A stretch of DNA of 64,000 bases from Microbacterium sp. Leaf288 (GCF_001422925.1 NZ_LMNI01000014.1:1-64000); one strand, 5' to 3'; positions 27,554 through 36,129 are shown, counted from the first letter of the stretch. Numbers and translations: made by a program. Notes: generated from the letters alone by a model not told the origin.

Positions 27554-27588
27554 TTGACCGCCCGCGCAGGCTGCTTGACCGCCCGCGC
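27554..27588. promoter_or_regulatory. AraC-type operator: two 14-bp direct repeats, 21-bp period
   Basis: TTGACCGCCCGCGC occurs at 27554-27567 and 27575-27588, identical in all 14 bases and exactly two helical turns apart. This is the geometry used by AraC/XylS dimers. The pair lies 55-90 bp upstream of the aldehyde dehydrogenase start. The second copy touches the last codons of the regulator gene. Confidence 0.65.
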
Positions 27589-28505
27589 TACGCCAGGCGC
27601 ACGCCGCTCGGCGGCACGCCGAAGTGCGCGCGGAAGGTGCGGCTGAAGTGGGCGGCGTCGACGAAGCCGTTCGCGAGGGCGACGTCGGTGATCGAGCGGT
27701 GCGCCTGCTGCGGGTCGACGAGGACGTCGTAGCAGCGCTCGAGGCGACGGGTGCGGATCACCGTGGAGACGGTCGTGCCCTGCTCGTTGAACAGGGCGTG
27801 CAGGTGACGCACCGAGATGAAGTGCGCCGCCGCGATCTGGCTGGGGGAGAGCTCGCTGTCGGAGAGGTGCTCGTCGATGTGGTCGAGCACCCGCCGCATG
27901 AGCGTGCCGTGCGCATCGGTGCTGGTCGCCTCGCGGCCGAGGTTCTCCTCGAGCAGCGTGCCCACCATGTCGACGGCGGTGCGGAACATGCGGCGCGCGA
28001 GGTGCGCGTCGAGCTCGCCGGCACCGCGCGCGAGCGAGGCGACGTAAGGCGCGATCATGGCGCCCACGCCGCCGGCTCCGTCGAGGCGCGTCGCGGTGAG
28101 GCGGCCGATCGTCTCAGCGGGGATGTCGAGCATGACCTTCGGGAACATCACGACCGACATCCGCATCGTCTCGTCGAAGAGGAGCGAGTACGGGCGGTCG
28201 GTGTCGTAGATCGCCATGTCGCCGGCGCGCAGCGAGGTCTCGCGGCCGTCCTGGACGATGAGCCCGCTGCCCCGCTCGATGAGCGAGAACTTGAAGTACT
28301 GCTGCGGCGCGCGCGCGATCAGGCCGGGGGTGCGGTGGACGCTGTGCCCGTCGGCGGCGATGCCGAAGACGTTGATGTCGCCCGCCACGGCGGCGTCGAG
28401 CGCGCCGCGGAAGCTCTCGTCGTGCTCGGCGTGCACGTCGAGTGCGACGACCGCGTGCGACACGGCGTGGCGGTACGCCGTGAACGACAGGGGTTCTTCT
28501 GACAT
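27588..28505 (-). CDS. AraC-family activator (FeaR/NphR-like)
   Basis: The 305-residue protein has an AraC_binding_2-like N-terminal sensor domain (20-185) and two C-terminal helix-turn-helix motifs (205-300: LSPSQIAAAHFISVRHLHAL, then ITDVALANGFVDAAHFSRTF). It ends with FGVPPSGVRLA. The sensor domain is the type found in activators of amine, nitrile or aromatic catabolism. It precedes the aldehyde dehydrogenase on the same strand and is divergent from the permease. GAGGTGAG precedes ATG 28505. Confidence 0.88.
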   Translation of the reverse strand: MSEEPLSFTAYRHAVSHAVVALDVHAEHDESFRGALDAAVAGDINVFGIAADGHSVHRTPGLIARAPQQYFKFSLIERGSGLIVQDGRETSLRAGDMAIYDTDRPYSLLFDETMRMSVVMFPKVMLDIPAETIGRLTATRLDGAGGVGAMIAPYVASLARGAGELDAHLARRMFRTAVDMVGTLLEENLGREATSTDAHGTLMRRVLDHIDEHLSDSELSPSQIAAAHFISVRHLHALFNEQGTTVSTVIRTRRLERCYDVLVDPQQAHRSITDVALANGFVDAAHFSRTFRAHFGVPPSGVRLA

Positions 28506-28524
28506 GGGCTCACCTCACTGTGGC

Positions 28525-28542
28525 CGAATCGTATACGATTCG
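28525..28542. promoter_or_regulatory. 18-bp perfect palindrome, GntR-like operator
   Basis: CGAATCGTATACGATTCG is fully symmetric and centred on GTATAC, a core seen in GntR/FadR-type operators. It lies 20 bases upstream of the araC-type start and 125 bases upstream of the permease. No typical GntR gene is adjacent. Confidence 0.6.
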
Positions 28543-28667
28543 CGAGTTTACCACGCGGAGGCCCGATGTGCCCCCACAGGCAAGGACTCTGCCCGCGGCG
28601 TCAATCCCGGGTGGTCCGGCCCCGGGACGATGATCCCGACCCGACCTGAGCATCGAAGGAGCTGCAC

Positions 28668-30191
28668 ATGGCCACCTCCGGCCCCACGACCTCGACGACC
28701 CGCACGGCAGCGCATCGCCGTCTCGGGGTCCTCGCCGTCGCATTCATGATCATCGCCGCCTCGGCGCCGTTGACCGTCGTCGCCGGCGGGGTGACCAGCG
28801 CCTACTCGGTCACGCATGTCGACGGCATCCCGTTCGGCTACATCGTGCTGGCCGCCGCGCTCGCGATCTTCGCGATCGGCTACGCCGCGATGAGTCGCTT
28901 CATCACGAACGCCGGCGCGTTCTACTCGTACGTCTCGCAGGGGATCGGCCGGCCCGCCGGCGTCGGGGCATCGGTGCTCGCGCTCATCGCCTACAACGCG
29001 ATGCAGATCGGCATCTGGGGCATGTTCGGCTTCCAGATCTCGTCGTTCATCGAGTCCAAGACCGGGTGGGCGAGCCCGTGGTGGGTCTGGGTGATCCTCG
29101 GGATCGTCGTCGTCGGCATCCTCGGCGTGAACCGCGTCGATCTCTCGGCGAAGGTGCTCGGTGTGCTCGTGGCGCTGGAGTTCCTCGCGGTCATCGTCTT
29201 CGACGTCGTGGCCTTCGTGAACCCCGCCGAGGGCTTCACCGTCGCGCCGATGACCCCGTCCGCGCTCTTCGTTCCGGGCGTCGGCGCCGTGCTCGCGTTC
29301 GGCATCGCCGCGTTCATGGGCTTCGAGTCCGCCGCGATCTACGGCGAGGAGTCGAAGGACCCCCAGCGCACGATCCCGCGCGCGACGTTCCTCGCGGTCG
29401 CCGTCATCGGTGTGTTCTACGCGATCTCGTCGTGGGCGCTCGCGCTCGCCGTCGGCCCGGCGAAGATCACCGACCCGACCGGCATCACACCGGAGGAGGC
29501 CGGCCCGCCGCTCTTCTTCAACTTCGTCGCCGAGCACCTCGGGGTGCTGTGGGTCGACCTCATGTCGATCCTCTTCATCACGAGCCTCTTCGCGGCCTTG
29601 GTCAGCTTCCACAACGCGGTCTCGCGCTACGCCTTCTCGCTGGGCCGCGAGGGCGTGCTGCCCCGCCAGCTCGGCACCGTGCGCACCTCGAGCGGCGCGC
29701 CGTGGGCGGGTTCGCTCGCGCAGTCCGTGCTGGCGCTCGTCGTCATCATCGGGTTCGCGATCGCCGAGGGCGGCTGGAACCCCGAGAACGGCCCGTACCC
29801 TGTGCTCACCCTCTTCACGTGGCTCACGAACCTCGGCGCGTTCGGCCTCGTGCTGCTCATGGTGCTGGTCTCGGCGGCCGTCATCGGGTTCTTCCGGCGG
29901 AATGCCCGTGACGTCGGTGCCGGGAGCCGGTTGGTGGCGCCGATCGTCGCCCTCGTCGCGCTCGGGATCGTGTGGATCCTCATCCTCGTGAACTGGGACG
30001 TGCTCCTCGGCCAGCCCCAGTCGACGCCGACCACGTTCATCCTTCCGGCGATCCTCCTCGTGCCCTCGATCGCCGCGGTGCTGTGGGCCTACTGGCTCCG
30101 CAAGGCCAAGCCCGACGTGTACCGCCAGATCGGCCACGGAGCCGACGAGGCGGAGGCGCCCCACCTGGGCAGCGAGCCGGTCGGCGTGTGA
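28668..30191 (+). CDS. APC-superfamily amino acid/amine permease
   Basis: The 507-residue protein has 12-14 transmembrane helices. It carries the APC signatures (the AASAPLTVVAGGVTSAY helix-1 break and GFESAAIYGEESKDPQRTIP in helix 6). It imports amino acids, polyamines or amines by H+ symport or exchange. GAAGGAGCTGCAC precedes ATG 28668. It is divergent from the AraC-type regulator, so uptake is probably co-regulated with the aldehyde dehydrogenase. Substrate is inferred from context only. Confidence 0.9.
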   Translation: MATSGPTTSTTRTAAHRRLGVLAVAFMIIAASAPLTVVAGGVTSAYSVTHVDGIPFGYIVLAAALAIFAIGYAAMSRFITNAGAFYSYVSQGIGRPAGVGASVLALIAYNAMQIGIWGMFGFQISSFIESKTGWASPWWVWVILGIVVVGILGVNRVDLSAKVLGVLVALEFLAVIVFDVVAFVNPAEGFTVAPMTPSALFVPGVGAVLAFGIAAFMGFESAAIYGEESKDPQRTIPRATFLAVAVIGVFYAISSWALALAVGPAKITDPTGITPEEAGPPLFFNFVAEHLGVLWVDLMSILFITSLFAALVSFHNAVSRYAFSLGREGVLPRQLGTVRTSSGAPWAGSLAQSVLALVVIIGFAIAEGGWNPENGPYPVLTLFTWLTNLGAFGLVLLMVLVSAAVIGFFRRNARDVGAGSRLVAPIVALVALGIVWILILVNWDVLLGQPQSTPTTFILPAILLVPSIAAVLWAYWLRKAKPDVYRQIGHGADEAEAPHLGSEPVGV

Positions 30192-30208
30192 CCCGCTGAC
30201 GCCGAGAA

Positions 30209-30244
30209 GAAGGGCGACGGATGCTGCAGCATCCGTCGCCCTTC
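30209..30244. terminator. Bidirectional terminator, 36-nt perfect palindrome
   Basis: The entire 36 bases are self-complementary and include GGATGC and GCATCC. It lies 17 bases after the permease stop and 43 bases after the convergent HNH gene stop. Confidence 0.85.
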
Positions 30245-30287
30245 CTGTCCGGGCGTGCGGGATCCCGGTGAGGCCGTCTGCCGTCGT

Positions 30288-31622
30288 TCAGAAGGGTGCT
30301 TCTGTGCCCAGCCCGTCGTCGATGCGGGGCCGGGGAGAGGGGCGCACCGTGAAGGTGGGGACTTTGCGCTCGGGTTGCACGACGTATCGACGCCCAGTCG
30401 GAGAGGTCCACGCCACAGCTCCGCCTGACCCCTCGATCTGCCGGACCTGCCAGTCGGTGTTGTCTTTCACCAGGTGGTGCCCCTTGCAGAACGGAAGGGT
30501 GTTGTCGAGGCACGTCTCGCCCTCGTCGACCCAGCGGATCTGGTGATCGATCTCGCACCGGGAAGCGGGCATCGAACAGCCGGGGCCCATGCATCGGTCG
30601 GCTCGCCATCTCACGAGTCTCTTCAACGGGGCTGGTGGCGGGTAGCTGTCGCGCCCGACCGAGAGGACCATCCCGGTCTCGGGGTGTGTGAGCACCCGCA
30701 TCCACCGGCTACCACCTCCGCACAGTTCGCGGGCCTTGGACAGCGGGATCGGGCCGATGCCCTCCACGACGGGCGGGTCACCGGCATCGGCGAACTCGTC
30801 GTCGAGAAGGGCGAGGACCGGAACGGTGACGACCACCTGCGCCCGGATGCCGGACGCGGCCGCGGGGAGGTGATCGGTAGACCCGTCGAGGAGGAGGTCG
30901 GTCGCAACGTCGGCGCGGAGCTGGTCGAGTGTGCGGGTCTCACCTTCGGCCTTGCGGATCGATTTCGCCATCTGTGTGAGCCGGCCGTGGATCGCGTGGA
31001 TCTCCACGTCGGGTGCGAAGATCCACAGCCCGGACATTCCGTCCTCTCCACGTTCTACGGCGATGCGTCGTTGCGTGACCGCACGCTGGTGACGGTCTTC
31101 CAGGGTGGCGGCCTGGGCGCTGTCGATCAGGGCGCGCAGCGCCCGACGGAAGGTGCCCACCGGCTCCGACTCTGCCGACGGCATCGCTCGCTCCAGCAGT
31201 CTGTCGCGAAGCTCCGGCGGCGCCTCGTCGAGCAGGTCGGCGATGATCTCGGCGTGCTTCTCGGTGATCCGTCCCGAACTCAGGGCGTCGAGCGCCGCGG
31301 GATACCGGCGCACCAGCGCCTCGGCCAGAGTGATCAGCCGGCCGGCAGCGTACTCCGTGACCCGCATAGCTGCTGCCAGTTCGAGCCGGATCGACCGCTC
31401 GACGATGTCCCGGACTCCGTCGCCGCGGCCACTCGCCTCGCGAAGCAGTTCGCGCCGCATCGAGTCGATCCGCGTCACCCGCTGCGCCGCGAACACCGAC
31501 ATCATCGTCGCCGTCTCGACGACCAGGTCTACCGCGTCCGGCACGTGCGGAAAGCACACTTCGCCGATGTCATCCGCCCACACATCATCCCTGCTCTCGG
31601 CGGGAAGAGACGTTTCGGGCAT
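30288..31622 (-). CDS. DUF222 (13E12)-type HNH endonuclease
   Basis: The 444-residue protein has an N-terminal DUF222 region (about 20-320) and a C-terminal HNH nuclease. The nuclease shows CMGPGCSMPASRCEIDHQIRW with FCKGHHLVKD, giving two CxxC-like metal sites and the H-N-H core. Mycobacterial 13E12 relatives are DNA-damage inducible. ATG 31622 is set by TATACT six bases upstream. An SOS-box-like palindrome overlaps that -10. It may be mobile or stress-linked; no flanking repeats were seen. Confidence 0.87.
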   Translation of the reverse strand: MPETSLPAESRDDVWADDIGEVCFPHVPDAVDLVVETATMMSVFAAQRVTRIDSMRRELLREASGRGDGVRDIVERSIRLELAAAMRVTEYAAGRLITLAEALVRRYPAALDALSSGRITEKHAEIIADLLDEAPPELRDRLLERAMPSAESEPVGTFRRALRALIDSAQAATLEDRHQRAVTQRRIAVERGEDGMSGLWIFAPDVEIHAIHGRLTQMAKSIRKAEGETRTLDQLRADVATDLLLDGSTDHLPAAASGIRAQVVVTVPVLALLDDEFADAGDPPVVEGIGPIPLSKARELCGGGSRWMRVLTHPETGMVLSVGRDSYPPPAPLKRLVRWRADRCMGPGCSMPASRCEIDHQIRWVDEGETCLDNTLPFCKGHHLVKDNTDWQVRQIEGSGGAVAWTSPTGRRYVVQPERKVPTFTVRPSPRPRIDDGLGTEAPF

Positions 31623-31628
31623 GCTTCG

Positions 31629-31634
31629 AGTATA
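31629..31634 (-). promoter_or_regulatory. -10 hexamer TATACT, leaderless start
   Basis: It is six bases upstream of ATG 31622, an excellent match to the consensus and the strongest example in the window. Confidence 0.65.
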
Positions 31635-31648
31635 GAACAAATATTCGA
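31633..31648. promoter_or_regulatory. LexA/SOS-box-like site
   Basis: TAGAAC-AAAT-ATTCGA matches the actinobacterial SOS box TCGAAC-N4-GTTCGA at 10 of 12 defined positions. It overlaps the -10 element, so LexA binding would block transcription. Confidence 0.55.
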
Positions 31649-31675
31649 ATCTCGCCATACCCGGGACCGGTCGCG

Positions 31676-32245
31676 TCAAGCCGCTGCTCGCTTCGGCCGG
31701 TACCGCAGGGCGACCGCTCCCGATCGGAAGTCATGGCGATCCACGAGCTCGAGCGGGATGCGCTCGCGAAGACCGGCGAGCAGCGTCGGCCCGTGTCCGG
31801 CGACGATCGGCTGCACCACGAACACGTACTCGTCGATGAGTCCCAGATCCGCCAGCGCGAGGGGGAGCGTCACGCCACCTACGAAGAGACCCTTGCCTGG
31901 CTCCTGTTTCAGCCGGTGAACCCCTCGCCCCAGGTCGCCTCGCAGCAATTCGGCGTTCCAGTCGACGTCGCCGAGTGTGCTCGACACGACGTACTTCTTC
32001 GCTCGGTCGATGGTCTCGGCGAACGGGATCTCCCACGCTCTCATCCAGTCCGGCCACGTGCCCGTCGTCGGCTGCCGCCACGCCGACTCCATCATCTCGT
32101 AGGTCACCCTGCCGAAGATCAGGGCGTCGGCTCGTGCCATCTCCGCGGTCCAGTAGCGCATCGACTCCTCGTCGGGGGCGAGCCCCGCCTCGTGATGGCA
32201 GCAGCCGTCGAGTGTCACGTTGATCGCATATCGAAGTGGCCTCAT
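31676..32245 (-). CDS. DHFR/RibD-C-type reductase, second gene of pair
   Basis: The 189-residue protein has the RibD C-terminal (dihydrofolate reductase-like) fold: a first strand with NVTLDG, ALIFGRVTYEMM for NADPH binding, and the KGLFVGGVTLPLAL region. It is one of many dihydrofolate-reductase-family proteins of unknown substrate. Its start overlaps the stop of the upstream homologue by four bases (ATGA), indicating translational coupling. Confidence 0.87.
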   Translation of the reverse strand: MRPLRYAINVTLDGCCHHEAGLAPDEESMRYWTAEMARADALIFGRVTYEMMESAWRQPTTGTWPDWMRAWEIPFAETIDRAKKYVVSSTLGDVDWNAELLRGDLGRGVHRLKQEPGKGLFVGGVTLPLALADLGLIDEYVFVVQPIVAGHGPTLLAGLRERIPLELVDRHDFRSGAVALRYRPKRAAA

Positions 32246-32817
32246 CTCGTTCCCCTCCTGTCGGGGTCGTGCTGCACGTCGTACCTCACGTGCGTGATTC
32301 CCTTGGACGGGATCACGCGCGTCGGCTGCAGCCGGATGGGCGTGCTCGCAAGATGATCGAACAGCTTGACGCCCGAGCCGAGAAGGACTCCCGTGATCGC
32401 GAGCTCCACCGCGTCGACCGCGTCGGCTGCAAGGAGCTGCTGTGCCACGTCAGGGCTGCCCATGATGTAGACATCGCGGTCGCCTGCCGCCTGCATGGCC
32501 CGGGCGAGCGCATCTTCCGTGGAGTCCACGAAGGTGAAAAGGGAGCCATTCCTGAAGACCGGCTCGCGCGCCTCGTGCGTGGGCACGAACACCGGCATCG
32601 GGAAGACGTCCTCGTCGCCCCAGGCGGCATCCCCCGCTCGGAGAGTGCGGGCGCCGAAGATGACCGCGCCGGCGCCCAGGAACTCGCCGCCCACCTGCGG
32701 ATGCATCTCCATCGTCGGGTCTCCGAAGGCCCATCCGTGCAGCACGGACAGATCGTCGTCGGGACCCGTGGCGAATCCGTCGAGAGACATCGACGCGTAG
32801 AGCACGACTTGCGACAT
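32242..32817 (-). CDS. DHFR/RibD-C-type reductase, first gene of pair
   Basis: The 191-residue protein is homologous in fold to the next gene (YASMSLDGFATGPDD, AVIFGARTLRAGDAAW, DVYIMGSPDVAQQLL). It probably uses NADPH; substrate is unknown. ATG 32817 is preferred to 32841 because TACATT lies six bases upstream. The two genes form a two-cistron operon of diverged paralogues. Confidence 0.86.
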   Translation of the reverse strand: MSQVVLYASMSLDGFATGPDDDLSVLHGWAFGDPTMEMHPQVGGEFLGAGAVIFGARTLRAGDAAWGDEDVFPMPVFVPTHEAREPVFRNGSLFTFVDSTEDALARAMQAAGDRDVYIMGSPDVAQQLLAADAVDAVELAITGVLLGSGVKLFDHLASTPIRLQPTRVIPSKGITHVRYDVQHDPDRRGTR

Positions 32818-32823
32818 GACGGC

Positions 32824-32829
32824 AATGTA
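32824..32829 (-). promoter_or_regulatory. -10 hexamer TACATT, leaderless start
   Basis: It is six bases upstream of ATG 32817, with no Shine-Dalgarno. Confidence 0.5.
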
Positions 32830-32871
32830 TACGCTGTCCACATTTGTGTCCAGAGCCGCGTCCGATTTTTG

Positions 32872-34944
32872 TCAGTGACCGCAGGCGCACCCCTCGCCCA
32901 TGCCGCAGCCGCCGTCGACCGCGGCTCTGGCGGCCCGGGGACCCGCCGCGCCCGCAGCCCGATGACCGACCCCGTGCGCCTGGCTCGACTCGGGGACATC
33001 CATCGCGGGGTTCACATCGAGGAAGCCGTACGGCTTGAACCAGAAGCCGGCGTAGTCGACCGGCATGATGGGCCAGTCCTCGGGACGCGGGATGTGGGTG
33101 AGGCCGAACGTGTGCCACAGCACGAGGTCCTCGCCGTCGATCGAGCGGTCGTCGGCCGTGTAGGCCGGAAGTCCCGCACCGCCTCGGTGGGCGTTCGGGT
33201 AGCGGCCGGCGGGCCAGCGCTCGTCGTGGTCGTACGCGGTGCCCCACAGGTGCTTCGTCGCGAACGCGGCGCGCGCCGCCACCGACGAGGCAGGGTCCGC
33301 CATGAGCAGCGCGGTCGGCTGGGGGAGCAGGTGGTACGCGGTCGGCTTGCCCAGGTGGTTCGTCTTCGAGGCGCTGCGCACCTCCCACACCCGGGCGACC
33401 GACGTGTCGGCGATGCGCTGGGCCTCGGCCTCGGTGCGCAGCGGGGTCTCGGTCCAGGTGAAGGCGTTGCCGAACGGGTTCGCGTCGCCCATCGGGATGC
33501 GGGCGGCGTCGATCTCGACGAGCCGATTGTCCTCGCCGTCGATCGCGACGTCGAGCCGCGCCGAGAACAGGTGCTGGTGCACCGGCGCGAACACGCCGGG
33601 CGCGATCTCGGGGGCATGCGGGTTCGTCGATCCCGGCACACCGCCGCCCACGAACACGATGCCCGTCGCCTTCGCCTCGAGCTGGATCGAGCCGTCGAGG
33701 TAGAAGTACCAGTAGAAGCCGTAGTCGTAGTTGCCGATCGTCGAGAAGTACGACACGACCAGGCGCCGCGACCGGCGCACGTGTGAGCCGACGGGACCCT
33801 GTTCGGTGTGCTTCCAGAGGATGCCGTAGTCCTCCTCGTGCATGCACACCACGTTCGGGATCCGCACGGCATGTCCGTGGTCGTCGGCGACGTGGCCGTC
33901 GAAGTACCGGATGACGCCGAGGCAGTCGCAGCCGAGCTCCAGGTGGTTGGCGTTCTTGCCGAGCAGGTACTCACCGGCGTCGAAGTAGCTGATCCAGAAG
34001 CGCGTGTTCGACGTGTCGCCGTAGGGCACGACCATCTCGGGCACGCTCGCGCGCGTCAGCACCGGACGGTCGTCGAACCGCACGTCGTGCAGCACGAGTC
34101 CCTCGCGGGCGTTGAAGTCGACGCGCATCGACCAGTTCTCCCACTCCACGCGGGACCCGGTCACGGCGAAGCTCGGGCCCTCGGGCTGAGTGATCTCGAT
34201 CGGCTTGAGGCTGGTGCGGGCAGGACCCACGGCATCCGGGGTGTACTTCCCGCTTCCCGAGGGGACGGGCACGTCCCCTTCGTCCTCGATGCCGATGACC
34301 GCGTTCGACACGAGGTCGACGTGGACGATGAGGCCCTCGACCGGGTGCGCCCAGGGGATGTCGTCCTCACTGTCGCGCAGGAATGTGAGCGAGCGGATGA
34401 CGCGGCGCCCGACCTCGTTCTCACGCCCCACGAACCCGGGCGCCAGCGGCGAGCAGAACGCGAGGTCGATGCGGTCCGCGAGGCCGCGGCGCGTCATCGC
34501 GGCGCGCCACTCGGGCGAGGTCTTCACGATCTCCGCCGCGCGGTCGTACTCCTCGAACAGGTACTGCGGCTGGCCGTACGGTGCCCGCGACGGGTCGAGC
34601 TCGCGTTTCGCGACCACCGCCTCGCGCGAGATGGACACGATCGCCTCGACGAGCGCGCCTGTCGCAGCATCCATCAGCGTCACGTCCACGCGACGGTCGA
34701 AGGGCTCGCCGGGCGACCAGGCGGCGAGCTCGTCCTTGGTCGGCTCGTCGGGCAGCAGCATCGGCACCCGCACCGTGTCGCCGAGGAGGCCCGCCGACAC
34801 GAGGATCCCGCGGGCGCCCTCGATCTCGTCGGCGGTGAGCGGATCGAGCGGATGCCGCGGCTCGGCCTTCCTCACGGCAGTCACCGGAATGAGGTCCGGG
34901 TTGTCGTGGGGCTGGGTAGGCGCGTCGTGCGTGTGCGCAGGCAT
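32872..34944 (-). CDS. Copper amine oxidase (TPQ-dependent)
   Basis: The 690-residue enzyme oxidises primary amines to aldehydes with release of NH3 and H2O2. The cofactor tyrosine Y406 is in GNYDYGF, the catalytic base D322 is in YFDAGEYLLG, and the copper ligands are H456 and H458 (VHQHLF) and H617 (GLTHIPR). No signal peptide is present, so it appears cytoplasmic as in Arthrobacter enzymes. The C-terminus ends in an unusual Cys/Gly/His-rich tail (GGCGMGEGCACGH). ATG 34944 follows GGAGGCCCC. It could supply aldehyde to the dehydrogenase at 26.1-27.5 kb. Confidence 0.95.
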   Translation of the reverse strand: MPAHTHDAPTQPHDNPDLIPVTAVRKAEPRHPLDPLTADEIEGARGILVSAGLLGDTVRVPMLLPDEPTKDELAAWSPGEPFDRRVDVTLMDAATGALVEAIVSISREAVVAKRELDPSRAPYGQPQYLFEEYDRAAEIVKTSPEWRAAMTRRGLADRIDLAFCSPLAPGFVGRENEVGRRVIRSLTFLRDSEDDIPWAHPVEGLIVHVDLVSNAVIGIEDEGDVPVPSGSGKYTPDAVGPARTSLKPIEITQPEGPSFAVTGSRVEWENWSMRVDFNAREGLVLHDVRFDDRPVLTRASVPEMVVPYGDTSNTRFWISYFDAGEYLLGKNANHLELGCDCLGVIRYFDGHVADDHGHAVRIPNVVCMHEEDYGILWKHTEQGPVGSHVRRSRRLVVSYFSTIGNYDYGFYWYFYLDGSIQLEAKATGIVFVGGGVPGSTNPHAPEIAPGVFAPVHQHLFSARLDVAIDGEDNRLVEIDAARIPMGDANPFGNAFTWTETPLRTEAEAQRIADTSVARVWEVRSASKTNHLGKPTAYHLLPQPTALLMADPASSVAARAAFATKHLWGTAYDHDERWPAGRYPNAHRGGAGLPAYTADDRSIDGEDLVLWHTFGLTHIPRPEDWPIMPVDYAGFWFKPYGFLDVNPAMDVPESSQAHGVGHRAAGAAGPRAARAAVDGGCGMGEGCACGH

Positions 34945-35015
34945 GGGGCCTCCTTCATATCCGCCCCCACTCTTCCGCTCGCGGGCGCCGGTGTCTTGAC
35001 CCGGTGCGCAGGAAG

Positions 35016-35042
35016 CGTGACTGCGGGCGCGACGGAGTCACG
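35016..35042. promoter_or_regulatory. Inverted repeat, candidate operator upstream of the nitroreductase
   Basis: CGTGACT and AGTCACG (7-bp arms, 13-bp spacer) lie 59 bp upstream of ATG 35101, in the divergent gap between the amine oxidase and the nitroreductase. No regulator gene is adjacent. Confidence 0.35.
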
Positions 35043-35100
35043 TTGCGGCGTGTTTCGGTGCGACATGAGGCGGCGGCGGCCGATGGGCGACACTCGGCGC

Positions 35101-35952
35101 ATGGCCGTCATCCCCCTCACCACAGACCCCGCGGTCATCGATGCCGCACTCATCGCGCATCGGCGCTACGGCGATGCGGACCTCGGGGTCGCGCTGCGAG
35201 TCGACGACGCGGGAGTGATCCCGCTGCTCCTCGCGCATCGGTCTGTGCGCGCGTTCGGAAGCGCGCCGCTCGACGATGCCGTGGTCGACACCCTGGTCGC
35301 CGCGGCGCAGTCCGCGTCGACGTCGTCGAACCTCCAGTCCTGGAGCGTCGTCGTCGTGCGGGATCCGGCCCATAAGGACGCCGTCGCGACGCTCGCCGGC
35401 GACCAGCAGTTCATCCGTGACGCTCCGCTGTTCCTCGTGTTCGTCGCCGACTGGGCACGCGGCGTGGGCCTCGCGCGGGGTCGGGGCGAGGCATCCGAGG
35501 GCATCGGCTTCCTCGACAGCACGCTCGTCGCGACGGTCGACGCCGCCATCGCGGCGCAGAACACGATCGTCGCGGCGGAGGCGCTCGGCCTCGGCGCGGT
35601 GTTCGTGGGAGCAGTCCGCAACAACCCGGAGGAACTCGCGGAGCTTCTGGGGCTTCCCGCGGCATCGTTCCCCGTGGTGGGCGTGGCGATCGGGGAGCCC
35701 GCGGCGGACGACACGTCTGAGATCAAGCCGCGCCTTCCGCAGGCCGTCGTACGTCACGATGAGCGGTACCGCGTGGCCGATCGCGAGGCGCTCGAGGTCT
35801 ACGACCGGACGCTCCGCGGGTTCAACGCGTCCCAGGGGCGGACGGGCGGCTGGATCGAGTCCGTCGTCGCTCGCGTGCGCAGCCGAAGCGCCCTGCACGG
35901 CCGGGATCGCCTGCGCGGCGTGCTCACCGAGCGCGGCCTGCCGTCGGACTGA
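35101..35952 (+). CDS. NfsA/FRP-type nitroreductase (NADPH:flavin oxidoreductase)
   Basis: The 283-residue protein has the FMN-binding features of this family: HRSVRAFGSAPLDD at the N-terminus, QSASTSSNLQSWSVV, and GLGAVFVGAVRNNPEELAELLGLP in the middle. The C-terminal extension of about 40 residues resembles the NfsA arm. It reduces nitro compounds, quinones or free flavin with NADPH. The ATG at 35101 is preferred over earlier in-frame codons that give an Arg-rich leader. It is monocistronic. Confidence 0.88.
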   Translation: MAVIPLTTDPAVIDAALIAHRRYGDADLGVALRVDDAGVIPLLLAHRSVRAFGSAPLDDAVVDTLVAAAQSASTSSNLQSWSVVVVRDPAHKDAVATLAGDQQFIRDAPLFLVFVADWARGVGLARGRGEASEGIGFLDSTLVATVDAAIAAQNTIVAAEALGLGAVFVGAVRNNPEELAELLGLPAASFPVVGVAIGEPAADDTSEIKPRLPQAVVRHDERYRVADREALEVYDRTLRGFNASQGRTGGWIESVVARVRSRSALHGRDRLRGVLTERGLPSD

Positions 35953-36000
35953 GGGGCCTCGACCGAGCACCCCCCGCGCAGTCGGCCCTTCGCGTCACAT

Positions 36001-36085
36001 CCGGGTTCGGACGCGGCAGCGCGGGCCGACTCGGTGCGCGGGCGCGTGTGTCGCGCCGGGTCCGGACGCGGCAGCGCGGGCCGAC
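36001..36085. repeat. Intergenic direct repeat, two 30-bp copies
   Basis: Copies at 36001-36030 and 36056-36085 differ at one position and are 55 bp apart. They sit between the convergent nitroreductase and FMN reductase genes. No open reading frame or hairpin explains them. Confidence 0.8.
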
Positions 36086-36129
36086 CGTACCGGCTCGCGC
36101 CTGGCCGACTCACGCCGGGCAGGACCGGA

